Shown here: positions 16,973 to 26,696 of the stretch, one piece after another
Position numbering within the stretch: position 1 is the first letter of the stretch
How the letters are laid out: every line of letters begins with the position of its first letter
From: Candidatus Pelagisphaera phototrophica
Lineage (GTDB): Bacteria; Verrucomicrobiota; Verrucomicrobiia; Opitutales; Opitutaceae
DNA: 64,000 bases
Reading direction: 5' to 3'
Assembly: GCF_014529625.1 (NCBI RefSeq)
Contig: NZ_CP076039.1
Coordinates: 1,612,001-1,676,000, forward strand
Program-made: the position numbers and the translations under genes
Notes under the pieces: model-generated
Seen by the model: only the letters and a program-made list of their open reading frames with translations
Databases searched by the model: none
What the model was told of the DNA's origin: nothing

Positions 16973-19900
16973 TTAATTACGTGCGATCCATTTCGCGGCG
17001 TTGATGAGAATCTTCCGATAGTCCGGATGATCGTGGGCGCGTTCGTCGTGGCCCAGAGTGTATCCTACGATGCGAGCTTTTGGGTGCTGGGTAGTCCACA
17101 CGGCGGGATGGCGGGCTCCGGACTTGGCACTGACGCTGGTTTCTGCGAGGACGCGGATCTTGGCGGCGCCTTTTGGTGAGCCGTCTCGGTTCATCATATA
17201 GAGTTCGTCCACCAGTTCGAATTCAGGCGAGACCCCTCTCATGATCGGGTGGCTTTTGTTGACTACGCGAACACCCATAGGGCCGAGTTTGTCGTGTCCT
17301 CGGGTACCGCCGCCGACTACTTTTAAATTCAGTTCCGGCCACTCCTTGTATCCATACCAGGTACCCGGGTGGTGCATAATAACGCCTTTGCCTGCAGCGA
17401 TGCGATTCATAAGGGCTTTACGGTATTCCGGTGTGTCGAAACCGGCACGATTGACGCTGATTATTGCGACATCGGCGTTAGCAAGCTCCTTGGTGGCCTG
17501 GGCTACATCTTCGGTGTAGTGAACAGTCAATCCAGCATCCTCCAAGGTTTTAGAATCCGACTTTCCGAAGAACTCGTGAAATTTATGGGAAGAGCCGCCG
17601 CTGATTATAAGGACTGAGGTTTTACCTTTTTCCCAATTGACTGGAGTGGCGGGAATCGGGTCCGGCCATTTGCGGCGATTTAATATGGGGGTAGGCGTTT
17701 TCGGGGCCGCCGCCGCATTGGCATTTTCAGCCGGGGCAGGACCAGCTTGAGCGATAATGAAAGCCAGTAAGTCGCGGAGTCCAACGGCTCCCAAGGCTTC
17801 GAATCCCTCTGGCATGAGACTGCGTCCAGTGTTTTCGCGTTTGGCGATATTGGACTTAGAGATCTCTTTAGCCCCCGCTTGTGTCGCCAGCGTTAGGGTA
17901 GATTCGTTTTCGGTTGAAATAACACCAACAAAGGTTTCGCCGCCATTTGTTGTGATATTGTGGGCCATGTAGTTTTGCTCCAATACGCGATTGGGGTCGA
18001 TGATATGTCCAAGAAGTTCAGCGGCTCCATGCGAGCCCATACCGTCAAGGGAAGGACCGACTAAGGCTCCGGTGTCGCCGAGCTTATGGCAAACGGAGCA
18101 GGCCCCAAAGAGGACCTTTCCTTTGGCGGGATCACCAGGCTTCTGCACCTCAGGAATCAGTTTTGCGATGAGTTCGTCCTTTTCAGCTCTAACCGGAGCG
18201 ATACGGGCAAAAAGCCGGTCTGCAGCCCGCGACGTATTGCGATCGGGATGAGTTCGGAGTCGAGCGATGTTTCCAGGGCCGAGTTCCACTGGAGTTATCT
18301 TCCCATTATCGATCCTCTTTAGGAACTCCCGCGCCCATTGGGGGCGCTTGACGATTTGTTCGAAAGCTCCCATTTTCAGGCTGCCCTCCAAGGCCGAAAA
18401 TTGAGCGATGAGAGTATCCCCAAGGTCTTCACCGTCAACGGAGCCGAGGGCCATAATAATACCGGATTTCAAAGATTCGCTTCCATTGCCTGAAAGTAGC
18501 GCGGTCAATGCAGGTAGGATCTTAGAATCATTTTTATGGATACTAACCAGACTTCGGGCGATGCTGATACGCTCTTCATTGGAGACACTCGAAACCGAAA
18601 GACTGTCGATCATGGAGGACTTGATGGCATTCGTTTGGGATGCTAGTTGTCCCTGAGTGTCCCAAAGAATAGCCAATGGAAAAACAAGCACTTTCGTATT
18701 GTCCTTGCTGAGCAAAGAGGCGAGAGCTGCCTTCAGCGCATTAGTCATTCGAGGTGGCTGGGAAACATTGTCAGCTAGGGCTCTCAACACAGCCCCTTTA
18801 ATCGGGCTAGCTTGGTCGTCGGCTTGTTCACAGGCTTTGAGAAGGCGGGCAGCGTTGGCCGCGGCTTCGCCTTTATTTAGGGCGTCGGGGGAAAGGGCTG
18901 TCGCGAAAGCGATCAGAGAGTCATTTGGATCGGTTTTCAGCACTGCCTCGATCACCTCAATTGCCTGTTCTTGTGAGGCGGCAACCAGGGCGGAACGGGT
19001 CCAGTCGTCCTGGGCCGCTTTCACGCTAGCGACTATCTTGGCGGGGTCGCCTTCGTTGAAGGCGTTGTGGTAGGCCCGCACGGCGTCGCTACCGACAACG
19101 CTGGGCTCAGCACTGTGGTATTCGCGCAGGAGTCTTTGTGCGGTGCTGCGTATTTGTTCGTTCGGGCTCTCAGCGGCTTTCTCGAGAGCGGCCACGTTGT
19201 TGCGGTCGAGGGAGGAGGGTTCAATCGCTTTCGCCTCCTTGTGCTGCACTTTCCAAATACGGCCGTAGTAGTGGTCGCGGTCAGGCCGAACGGCGGCATT
19301 GGCCGGTCCATGGACGGGACCGCGAGTGTCGTTGTGGATAATGGCCTGATTGCAGAAGTCGACGATGTACATGGCCCCATCTGGGCCGGTCATCACCTCG
19401 ATGGGACGAAACCACAAGTTAGTGCTGGAGATGAATTCCTGTTGTTCGCGACCGACCTCTTTGGTGGCCTTGAAGGATACGCCATCCTTGACGACGTTGA
19501 AGTGTCCGATAATATTGAGGGTGGGTTCGCTGGTGAAATAGCTGAGTTCCCATTTCTTCGGCCAGGCGCCGCCTTCATAAATAACGGTCCCTGCTCCAGC
19601 GGTGTAGCGTCCGACTTGATCGATTTGCACGTAGGCCTGTTGTTCCCACTGCATGGCGGGGAAAGTGCGTGCACCAGGAAGTAGGCCGTTGGTGCCGCTG
19701 ACTCCGGGCAATTTCCCTTTGGCTAATATAGGTTCGGGCAAGACCACATGTACTAGTGGGTTACCGGTAGTGGGTTGTGTGTAGAAGACTTCGCCCGACA
19801 TGGTGGTGTCCATTCCCCAGGTATTGCCGTTGCGAGAAGCGTATTGCTCAATGTGGCTTCCGTCGGGCTTGAAGCGGACGACGCCATTGTCGATGGGACC

Positions 19901-21325
19901 AAAGTCTTTTTTGCCGTCGCCCGATGTGACGTTTTCGGAAGAAGAGTATCCATGTGTTGCGTACACCCACCCGTCGGCCGCGTAATGGAGGTTGTTGATG
20001 ACGGCGTGGGTGTCTCGAATGCCGAGATTGGTATAAAGTTTGGTCCGCTTGTCGGCTACGTCGTCTCCGTCGGTATCCTCAAAAAACCAAATGTCGGGAG
20101 CGGCGGTGGCGATGACCCCGTTCTTATGAAAAACGAAACTGTTCACTAGTTCGATCTTGTCTGCGAAGACCTTCTTGGAATCCATTACTCCGTCGCCGTC
20201 TGTATCCGAAAGAATGCTAATCCGATCGAGTGGGTCACGGTCGTATTCGCCTGGCTTAAGCGATCCGGAATCCATCCAGGCAGGAACGTTCACCTTGCGC
20301 AGACCATTAGGATACTCAGGAGTTTCGGCCACCCAGAGACGGCCTTGCTCGTCCCAATTGATATTCATCGGGTTGTTGATTAAAGGTTCCGATGCGACGA
20401 GAGAGATCTCGAACTCAGGATGTACGTTCAGGTAGCTGGGCAATTTCTCTGGTCGAGGAACGCCGCCTTCGACGTACCTTAAGTTGTCGCCGAGCTCGTC
20501 GGCTTGGCAAAGCATGTCGACGTTGTCTCGTTTCGCTGCCCAGGCAATTCCGCGCAGGATCATCGCTTTAACACCCGCGTGAGAGAAATTCTTGTTCCAA
20601 TGGCCGGGGATGTGGACAAAGGCACGATAGGGCTGGCCTCCGGCGAGTTTGTTTTCGTAGGTCCAAACCTGAGGCTGGATGTCGTAAATGTTGACTGCCT
20701 GGCCGAGGGCAACTGCTTCCGCCGCCCGTTTTTGGGCTTCCTGGTTGCCACGTCCTTTGGTATCGATCGCTTTGGGTGTGTAGGCGGTGGCAAGGACCTT
20801 GACCTGGGACGATACATCCATGTCGTAGTAGATCTCGTCTTCGAGATCGAAGTTGGAAATGTCCTTGGTTATTGGATTCGGAATATTAGTGAAATAGAGG
20901 CTCATTGGCGCTTCAAGGAACTTTGTGGTCCCGTGACGCCAGGACCCGCCAATGATGCTCTTGTACCAGTCAGGATCGCGAGAGACTGCACCAGCGTGAA
21001 TGACTACGAGCCCGCCACCGCGCCTCAGGTAGGCGTTCAAATTATCGCGTTCCTCACCTTCGATGTTGCCCGCTTCCTTAGCGTTGAGTATTAGGACATC
21101 TGTTTTTGCGAGTTGTGTGCTCGTAGGGAATTTTAAGGCGCCGTCACATTCGACACCGCGAGACTCGAGCAGCTCGGTCCAGTTTTTCAGAAATTGGGGA
21201 TGCTCGTGGGCCCCCGGAGCATGGGTCTTTTCTCCGGCCCGGATAAAAACGCGAATCGGATCGGCGGCCTGGGCGTTGAGAACGGTAAAGGCGGTCAATA
21301 GCAATAAAATGAGGTAATGTTTCAT
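16973..21325 (-). CDS. ThuA - PVC dehydrogenase - HEAT - cytochrome c - ThuA fusion protein
   Basis: 1450 residues with a signal peptide (cleavage after LNAQA), so exported. Domains in order: ThuA-like (about 22-275, VIHAGAVSRDPDWYKSIIGG); PVC-type dehydrogenase beta-propeller (about 295-690, INWDEQGRLWVAETPEYPNG, with Ca-like DTDGDGVMD repeats); HEAT-like helices (about 700-1040); a class-I cytochrome c with CSVCH near 1076 and a following MPEG segment that may offer the distal ligand; a second ThuA domain (about 1230-1450, VIMHHPGTWYGYKEWPEL). The likely role is periplasmic oxidation of a carbohydrate with electron transfer to the attached haem; substrate unknown. Both ThuA domains look intact. 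It is the last of a minus-strand group that also holds the TIM-barrel and cupin genes. Confidence 0.88.
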   Translation of the reverse strand: MKHYLILLLLTAFTVLNAQAADPIRVFIRAGEKTHAPGAHEHPQFLKNWTELLESRGVECDGALKFPTSTQLAKTDVLILNAKEAGNIEGEERDNLNAYLRRGGGLVVIHAGAVSRDPDWYKSIIGGSWRHGTTKFLEAPMSLYFTNIPNPITKDISNFDLEDEIYYDMDVSSQVKVLATAYTPKAIDTKGRGNQEAQKRAAEAVALGQAVNIYDIQPQVWTYENKLAGGQPYRAFVHIPGHWNKNFSHAGVKAMILRGIAWAAKRDNVDMLCQADELGDNLRYVEGGVPRPEKLPSYLNVHPEFEISLVASEPLINNPMNINWDEQGRLWVAETPEYPNGLRKVNVPAWMDSGSLKPGEYDRDPLDRISILSDTDGDGVMDSKKVFADKIELVNSFVFHKNGVIATAAPDIWFFEDTDGDDVADKRTKLYTNLGIRDTHAVINNLHYAADGWVYATHGYSSSENVTSGDGKKDFGPIDNGVVRFKPDGSHIEQYASRNGNTWGMDTTMSGEVFYTQPTTGNPLVHVVLPEPILAKGKLPGVSGTNGLLPGARTFPAMQWEQQAYVQIDQVGRYTAGAGTVIYEGGAWPKKWELSYFTSEPTLNIIGHFNVVKDGVSFKATKEVGREQQEFISSTNLWFRPIEVMTGPDGAMYIVDFCNQAIIHNDTRGPVHGPANAAVRPDRDHYYGRIWKVQHKEAKAIEPSSLDRNNVAALEKAAESPNEQIRSTAQRLLREYHSAEPSVVGSDAVRAYHNAFNEGDPAKIVASVKAAQDDWTRSALVAASQEQAIEVIEAVLKTDPNDSLIAFATALSPDALNKGEAAANAARLLKACEQADDQASPIKGAVLRALADNVSQPPRMTNALKAALASLLSKDNTKVLVFPLAILWDTQGQLASQTNAIKSSMIDSLSVSSVSNEERISIARSLVSIHKNDSKILPALTALLSGNGSESLKSGIIMALGSVDGEDLGDTLIAQFSALEGSLKMGAFEQIVKRPQWAREFLKRIDNGKITPVELGPGNIARLRTHPDRNTSRAADRLFARIAPVRAEKDELIAKLIPEVQKPGDPAKGKVLFGACSVCHKLGDTGALVGPSLDGMGSHGAAELLGHIIDPNRVLEQNYMAHNITTNGGETFVGVISTENESTLTLATQAGAKEISKSNIAKRENTGRSLMPEGFEALGAVGLRDLLAFIIAQAGPAPAENANAAAAPKTPTPILNRRKWPDPIPATPVNWEKGKTSVLIISGGSSHKFHEFFGKSDSKTLEDAGLTVHYTEDVAQATKELANADVAIISVNRAGFDTPEYRKALMNRIAAGKGVIMHHPGTWYGYKEWPELNLKVVGGGTRGHDKLGPMGVRVVNKSHPIMRGVSPEFELVDELYMMNRDGSPKGAAKIRVLAETSVSAKSGARHPAVWTTQHPKARIVGYTLGHDERAHDHPDYRKILINAAKWIARN

Positions 21326-21408
21326 GGTAAGGAAAGGTCTACGAGCCGGGGGAGGCCCCGTAGGACTCGGATGTACTTTGATAGACTTCTGGTGCGTATT
21401 TGAAAACC

Positions 21409-22275
21409 CTATTTACGGGAAAAGGGGATTTTTTTGAATTTACGAGTCAGGTTGGTGAGCGATTCTTCCACACCCATTCGCTCGAGACTGGAGGCCCCTA
21501 CGAAGCCCTGGGCATCGGTGAGTTCGTTGACTTTGGTTGCGTCCTCCGGTGTATTGATGGGGCCGCCGTGCGACAGAAGAAAGATATCAGGGTTGATGGC
21601 TCGACCTGCTTCGAAGATCGATTGGCATCTCGCAGCTGCCTCCTCCATTGAGCAAACGGCTCCCGTTACGCCAATAGAGCCTCCGACCGTTGTCCCAACA
21701 TGGGCAATGATCGCGTCGGCTCCAGCTTTCGCCATGGCGGCCGCTTCCTCAGGCTTGGCGACGTAGACGATACTGAAGAGATCCATCTTCGAAGCGATTT
21801 CCACCATTTCGACTTCTTTGGAGAAAGGCATGCCGGTTTCTTCTAATACGTTTCGGAAGTGTCCGTCGACGATGCAGTGGGTTGGGAAATTGTTTACACC
21901 TGAAAATCCCATCTCCTTCACTTTAAGAAGCCAGTGCCACATGCGGCGGCGTGGGTCGGTGGCGTGGACGCCGCAGATGACTGGGATTTCCTCAACCGTG
22001 GGCAGTACTTCGAATTCGCCGATTTCCATGGCGACCGCATTTGCGTCTCCATAGGCCATCATCCCGGCCGTCGAACCGTGACCCGACATGCGGAATCGAC
22101 CCGAATTGTAAATGATGAGTAGGTCGGCTCCCCCTTTTTCGATGAACTTTGCACTGATGCCCGTTCCAGCTCCTGCAGCGATTATGGTTTCACCGCTGTC
22201 GAGCGTTGTTTGAAGGCGATCGCGCATCTCTTGACGCGTATACGGGTTTCCTTTTCCAGTCCAGGGATTTGGCAT
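21409..22275 (-). CDS. phosphoenolpyruvate-hydrolase-like TIM-barrel protein
   Basis: 288 residues. The PEP_hydrolase family (PF09370) is recognised by IIAAGAGTGISAKFIEKGGAD, LIIYNSGRFRMSGHGSTAG, NFPTHCIVDGHFR and GADAIIAHVGTTVGGSIGV. It has the isocitrate-lyase/PEP-mutase-like barrel and no signal peptide, so it acts in the cytosol. The substrate is not established for such isolated members; some are fused to regulators. It lies 158 bases downstream of the cupin gene on the same strand. Confidence 0.85.
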   Translation of the reverse strand: MPNPWTGKGNPYTRQEMRDRLQTTLDSGETIIAAGAGTGISAKFIEKGGADLLIIYNSGRFRMSGHGSTAGMMAYGDANAVAMEIGEFEVLPTVEEIPVICGVHATDPRRRMWHWLLKVKEMGFSGVNNFPTHCIVDGHFRNVLEETGMPFSKEVEMVEIASKMDLFSIVYVAKPEEAAAMAKAGADAIIAHVGTTVGGSIGVTGAVCSMEEAAARCQSIFEAGRAINPDIFLLSHGGPINTPEDATKVNELTDAQGFVGASSLERMGVEESLTNLTRKFKKIPFSRK

Positions 22276-22282
22276 TATAGCG

Positions 22283-22345
22283 AATGATTTTAGATTTTAG
22301 AATTAAGATTTAGATTTCAGATGTGTTGTAAGGATTTTTAGATTA
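22283..22345. repeat. AT-rich direct-repeat tract (gattttaga-like units)
   Basis: The tract carries repeated gattttaga / gatttaga-like units (gattttagattttagaatt and so on) between the TIM-barrel and cupin genes. A single similar unit occurs near 36390. No coding potential. Confidence 0.4.
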
Positions 22346-22433
22346 CAGATGGGATCGCCCGCGACTTTTAATGCACAGAGGCTTGCCTCTTAACGCTTGC
22401 TTTTTGTTCTCCGTAGCATTTGCGGGGGATAAA

Positions 22434-22865
22434 TTATTCCACGGGGGGTCGGTTTTGTTTTTCCCGCAAGGATTTCCAGGGTTCCTGCTCGGATACGTCC
22501 ACGATGTTGGGTTCGCTTCCATCGAGGGGGGAAAGTATAGCGAGGAAGGTGACGTCTTCGTCAAACGGATTATAGGTACCATGAACGTCACCCTGTGGAA
22601 CAAGGACCATCTCGCCTGCTTTGAGTATCCGGTATTCGTCTTCTACCCACTGTTCGGCTTGTCCGGATACCACGTAAATTATTTCCTCCCTAGTTGGGTG
22701 GGTGTGAAACGGGTGGGAGCGTCCCGCGGCGATAGTGGCTCTCACCATCAGAAGCTCTTCAGCTCCTACCAGCTCTTTATTGGATAGCCATTCGACGGTA
22801 GCCCAGGGATCTTGCTCCTTCTTTACGTCGGCGGCTTGCATGAAGCGTTTGATTGAATCTGACAT
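22434..22865 (-). CDS. cupin-domain protein
   Basis: 143 residues from the ATG at 22865. The cupin core has both motifs: HPFHTHPTREEIIYVVSGQAE (motif 1, with His and Glu ligands) and VPQGDVHGTYNPF (motif 2). It is a single-domain cytosolic cupin, perhaps an isomerase, dioxygenase or ligand sensor; the reaction cannot be told. An in-frame ATG 22 codons upstream (22931) exists, but the extra residues look unlike the family. It is divergent from an AraC regulator. Confidence 0.78.
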   Translation of the reverse strand: MSDSIKRFMQAADVKKEQDPWATVEWLSNKELVGAEELLMVRATIAAGRSHPFHTHPTREEIIYVVSGQAEQWVEDEYRILKAGEMVLVPQGDVHGTYNPFDEDVTFLAILSPLDGSEPNIVDVSEQEPWKSLREKQNRPPVE

Positions 22866-22989
22866 GATTGAAAATAGGATATCAGTGTGTGTGGGTTTGA
22901 CTCGAATCGATTCGTATTTGTGGTTGGCCATGAGTGGTCTCGCAAAGGAAATCGGTCAACAAAAACCTACCGAAAATCAACCTTGATTT

Positions 22990-23006
22990 TGATTCATTCT
23001 GAATCA
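22990..23006. promoter_or_regulatory. perfect 7+7 inverted repeat in divergent promoter
   Basis: TGATTCA-TTC-TGAATCA lies between the cupin gene and the AraC gene. A second dyad, TAATTC-TTGATA-GAATTA, follows at 23015-23032. Their place in the divergent intergenic region suggests operators, possibly for the AraC protein itself; AraC sites are more often direct repeats, so this is uncertain. Confidence 0.45.
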
Positions 23007-23063
23007 GGATTTCGTAATTCTTGATAGAATTATCGGAAGTCCTACAAATAGAGGTATTTATAA

Positions 23064-23936
23064 ATGTCACCCCACAATTCCAGCTCCAACGGTTCAGAAG
23101 ACGTGCTCGTGTTGGGTGATTCTACCTTCTTGCTCGTTCGGTCCGATGCGGTTGAAGAGCGCCCCTGGATGGCGGGAAGTCCCGTGTGTCCGTTGCTCAA
23201 ACAGCATCACATCGCCCATGTTGGAATACTCAGGTGCAGGTATCCTTTTGAAATTGTTCGCACGGACCAGTCGGGATCCTACATGATGGCTTGTTTTGGA
23301 GGAGAGGGGAGTGTTCGAGTCGATGGAGCTTGGAAAACAGTCCGCTCGGGCGAGGCGTGTTTGCTTCCCCCGTTTGTGCAAAACTCTTTTAGGTGTAAAG
23401 AGGACAAAAAATGGGACTTTTGTTGGGTCCGGTACTTAGAATCGAGAGAGCAAAAGCCGATAGTGTCGCAGAATTCCCCGGTTTTGAAAGAATATGACGG
23501 TGGACCCTTGAAGGCGGCGATTGAAGGGATGTATTCGGAAACTTGTGGCATGAACAGTCCGAGTATTCTGGGCTACTGGGTTGACCTAGCCCATCAGTAC
23601 GCGCTGCGGTTTGCTCAACCGCATGACTACGACGATCGTTTGTGGAGGCTTTGGAACCAAGTAGAACCGGATCTGAATCGGAAGTGGAATTTGTGCGAGT
23701 TGGCGGAAATCGCCCACGTAAGCGAAGAGCATCTTAGACGCCTATGCCGCAAGAGATATGGGAGAAGTCCTATGCAACACTTGACCTTTTTGCGTATCCA
23801 GCGAGCGAAACATCTTTTGAGCTCGACCGATGATAAGATCGAAACAATCGCTCACTCAGTTGGCTACGAAAATGCTTTCACATTTTCTACACTCTTTAAA
23901 AAGTGGGTAGGTTGGAGTCCATCTCAGTATCGCTAA
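23064..23936 (+). CDS. AraC-family transcriptional regulator
   Basis: 290 residues. The N-terminal part (about 35-165) is a cupin-like ligand domain with SYMMACFGGEGSVRVDG and GEACLLPPFVQNSFRCKED. The C-terminal AraC DNA-binding domain (about 195-290) has both helix-turn-helix parts: LAEIAHVSEEHLRRLCRKRYG, then IETIAHSVGYENAFTFSTLF and FKKWVGWSPSQYR. It likely regulates the adjacent cupin/TIM-barrel/ThuA genes or the following enolase-type gene. Confidence 0.9.
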   Translation: MSPHNSSSNGSEDVLVLGDSTFLLVRSDAVEERPWMAGSPVCPLLKQHHIAHVGILRCRYPFEIVRTDQSGSYMMACFGGEGSVRVDGAWKTVRSGEACLLPPFVQNSFRCKEDKKWDFCWVRYLESREQKPIVSQNSPVLKEYDGGPLKAAIEGMYSETCGMNSPSILGYWVDLAHQYALRFAQPHDYDDRLWRLWNQVEPDLNRKWNLCELAEIAHVSEEHLRRLCRKRYGRSPMQHLTFLRIQRAKHLLSSTDDKIETIAHSVGYENAFTFSTLFKKWVGWSPSQYR

Positions 23937-24260
23937 GTATATTTTGATTGGATTCAAACGTACTAGACGATAAGTACAACATTCTCAAGCATTCGTGTCA
24001 GCTAGATTGATAGGGCTGATTGGTTAGCAACTAAATGCCCTTGTTCGAATCGATTAGACCACTCGATTGGATGATGTGCAAAGAGCGGATGGTGCTCATT
24101 TTCCCTCGAGATTCTTCTTGCCCTACCGTCGGGATATCCGATGGAGAGCGTATTACCGGTTCAAGGCTGCACCATTCGCTGATTTTCAAGGGATTGCGAT
24201 CTTAGGGCTTTTCTGGCTTTTTTGTTTACAAATTCTATTCATCGTTTCGATCTAGCTCAG
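23937..24260. other. intergenic stretch
   Basis: 324 bases between the AraC regulator and the enolase-superfamily gene. A short open frame at 24067-24255 ends in a hydrophobic stretch but has no start signal and resembles nothing. No other feature is seen. Confidence 0.45.
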
Positions 24261-25412
24261 ATGAAAATCAAACGAGTATTCGCGAAGCAAATCAACTTCC
24301 CCATGGGAGGCGATTTGTGGAATCCCGCCTTGGCGTTTAGCGCTAAAGAGGTAGTTTTCGTGTTTGTGGAGACGGATACTGACATGATTGGTGTTGGAGA
24401 GATCTGGTCTTTTTACGGTTCCACTCGTGCGGTGGTGGATATCATCAACCAAGACTTCGCTCCTTTGGTCAGAGGAGAAGACCCGCATTTTATTGAGCGG
24501 ATTCGAGAGCGAATCGGAGGTCTGGCCCCAATAGGCACGATGGAGGGTGTTATGATGAATGCGCTCAGCGGTCTTGATCTCGCCCTCTGGGACTTAAGAG
24601 CGAAGATTTTGAACGTCCCGCTTTATCAATTGCTTGGCGGACACTCAGACCGTGTCTATACCTATGCGAGTGGGGGTCTTTATGGAAGGGATAAGTCTAT
24701 CGACGATCTTGCTTCGGAAGTTCGAGGCTACTGCGAAAGCGGATTTTCTGGAGTTAAAATAAAAGTTGGCGGTCTTCCGCAAATAGAGGACCTTGAACGA
24801 ATCGCGGTTACACGCAAAGCGGCAGGTCCGGATAGTCGCGTTATGATTGATGCATTGCATGCCTACAGCGTTCCTGAGGCGCTGAGCTTGGCTAGGAAAG
24901 CACAAGAGCACAATATCTACTGGTTTGAGTCTCCGGTCGCCCTAACCGATACGAAGGGCCACTCAATCGTGAATAAGCGTGGCGGGATTCCTGTTTGCGC
25001 GAATGAGTCTTTGCACGGATGCCGCGCTTTTAAGGATTTGATCGATCAGAGAGCGACCGAATTTGTCCACTTTGATTTGTGTGTTTGCGGGGGCATTACA
25101 GAAGGATTGAAGATTGCAGCGGTGGCCGAGGCTCATGACTTGCCAATTTCCTTACACGCGGCTAATACCGTTTGTCTCTTTTCGACAAGTATTCATTTCG
25201 CCGCGTCGGTACCGAATTGTGACTCAGTGGAGAATCATCAAGTACATCGTTGGCTCAGTGACTATGCGCCGATTGCGACAATGGAGCTTCAAGATGGACC
25301 GTATGTATCGCCACTGGATACGCCGGGGCACGGCATGGAATTTCTTACGCCCGATTTTGTGGATCGTATGACCAAAGAAATTGCGGACGGCCTATATGTA
25401 TCAAAAAAGTAG
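24261..25412 (+). CDS. mandelate racemase/muconate lactonizing family enzyme (enolase superfamily)
   Basis: 383 residues from the ATG at 24261 (MKIKRVFAKQINFP); an upstream ATG would add 13 residues before the usual N-terminus. The capping domain has NALSGLDLALWDLRAKILNVP. The barrel has the KxK base motif in GVKIKVGG, metal ligands in VMIDALHAYS, WFESPV and CANESL, and a His in PISLHAANTV that fits the mandelate racemase subgroup. It probably dehydrates a sugar acid to a 2-keto-3-deoxy acid; the substrate is unknown. Cytosolic. Confidence 0.87.
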   Translation: MKIKRVFAKQINFPMGGDLWNPALAFSAKEVVFVFVETDTDMIGVGEIWSFYGSTRAVVDIINQDFAPLVRGEDPHFIERIRERIGGLAPIGTMEGVMMNALSGLDLALWDLRAKILNVPLYQLLGGHSDRVYTYASGGLYGRDKSIDDLASEVRGYCESGFSGVKIKVGGLPQIEDLERIAVTRKAAGPDSRVMIDALHAYSVPEALSLARKAQEHNIYWFESPVALTDTKGHSIVNKRGGIPVCANESLHGCRAFKDLIDQRATEFVHFDLCVCGGITEGLKIAAVAEAHDLPISLHAANTVCLFSTSIHFAASVPNCDSVENHQVHRWLSDYAPIATMELQDGPYVSPLDTPGHGMEFLTPDFVDRMTKEIADGLYVSKK

Positions 25413-25574
25413 ATACGCTAATTATTAGAGTCTCCACATTGCGATTTTAAGATAATGGGTTTTCGTCAGCTAACGTTACATGACTACTCATTCACTTTTT
25501 TGGCATCACAAAGAAAGGATCTAGCTGAGACCCTACTGCGCCGAGCAGTGTTCAAGAAAAGTTTTGAGGTGGAT

Positions 25575-26696
25575 CTAAACTCGGAGAAGTTTGGATATAC
25601 GTCCTGTCGCTACCCATTCAGCAACGTATATATCTCCGTTTTCTGCAAAACAGGCATCGTGAGGGTGCACGAATTTTCCGGAAACCCAGTTTTCCCTCGG
25701 TCCGCGGCGCATGGCATTTTTATCCTTGGTGACTTTCGTTCGCCAATCCGGATCTTCGCCGAGATGGATCAGCCTGTTCTCTTTGTCCAGCATCGTGATC
25801 CGAGCACTCAAATCGGGAATCAGGAGAGTGTCTTCAAATTGATCGATGTTAGCGGGTAAAATGAAGCCTCCCATCGTTTTCCTGTGTTTCCCGTCGAGAG
25901 AAAACCATTGAAGCCGTTTGTTGGCTCGATCGGCCACGACGACTTGCGATTCATCGGCTCGGCTGTCGATCCATAAGCCATGAGGCGTTTTGAATTTGCC
26001 ATCTTCATTTCCCTCCCCGCCGAATGAGGACATGTAGTTTGCGTGCTTGTCGAATCGGTGAATCAAAAAGGCTCCGTAACCGTCCGCGAGGAAAAACCCT
26101 CCATCTGGGAGGAACGCGAAATTAGTCGGGAGGAAATGATTTCGACCCCAGAACTCAGTGCGATCTTTAAAGTCCGTTTTGGTGTTTTCATCTGCCGCAT
26201 AGACGCCGGCATCCATCGGAGCTTTGTGTGACCAGACCTCCTCGCCATCGAGCGTGAGTTTGGCGAAGGTCTTCAATTTTTGATAACCGGTGACATAGAG
26301 GAACTGCTCATTTCCCTCTGCTCGTACCTCCAAGCCGTGGCCGCCTCCCTGAAACTGATTCCCGAACGCTTTGACGAATTGGCCCGCCGGATCAAAAACA
26401 AAGATCGCAGGGTGATCGGGCAGTGCTTCGTCCCCTTCATGGATCACGTAAAGAAAGCCATCCTTATCCACCGCAACGTTGTGGGTAATCTGCCATGAAT
26501 AGCGGTCCGGTAACGTAACCCAGTCATTGATTACCTCGTATTTGAACTCGCCCTCTCCTACGAAAATCCCGGATGAGCGTTTTGGAGTGCGAACTGTTTT
26601 CTTGCATCCAATAATTCCGAATGCCGCCGCTGCAGTAGCAATAGAGGTAGATGCCAAAAACCTGCGCCGGTGAATGGGGAGATTGGTTAGGGTCAT
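25575..26696 (-). CDS. Tat-exported NHL-repeat six-bladed propeller protein
   Basis: 373 residues. The N-terminus has a twin-arginine signal (HRRRFLASTS then an Ala-rich stretch) and a Cys in IIGCKK that could be lipidated. The rest is a beta-propeller with NHL-like blades: HNVAVDKDGFLYVIHEGDE, PTNFAFLPDGGFFLADGYG, TPHGLWIDSRADESQVVVAD and HPHDACFAENGDIYVAEW. It resembles peptidyl-amidoglycolate-lyase-type NHL proteins; the catalytic role is unproven. It is convergent with the enolase-type gene. Confidence 0.82.
   Translation of the reverse strand: MTLTNLPIHRRRFLASTSIATAAAAFGIIGCKKTVRTPKRSSGIFVGEGEFKYEVINDWVTLPDRYSWQITHNVAVDKDGFLYVIHEGDEALPDHPAIFVFDPAGQFVKAFGNQFQGGGHGLEVRAEGNEQFLYVTGYQKLKTFAKLTLDGEEVWSHKAPMDAGVYAADENTKTDFKDRTEFWGRNHFLPTNFAFLPDGGFFLADGYGAFLIHRFDKHANYMSSFGGEGNEDGKFKTPHGLWIDSRADESQVVVADRANKRLQWFSLDGKHRKTMGGFILPANIDQFEDTLLIPDLSARITMLDKENRLIHLGEDPDWRTKVTKDKNAMRRGPRENWVSGKFVHPHDACFAENGDIYVAEWVATGRISKLLRV

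Noticed and set aside
19067..21094. Long plus-strand open frames (about 200 codons each)
   Set aside because: They are antisense shadows of the 1450-residue fusion gene, whose domains and haem site are clear.
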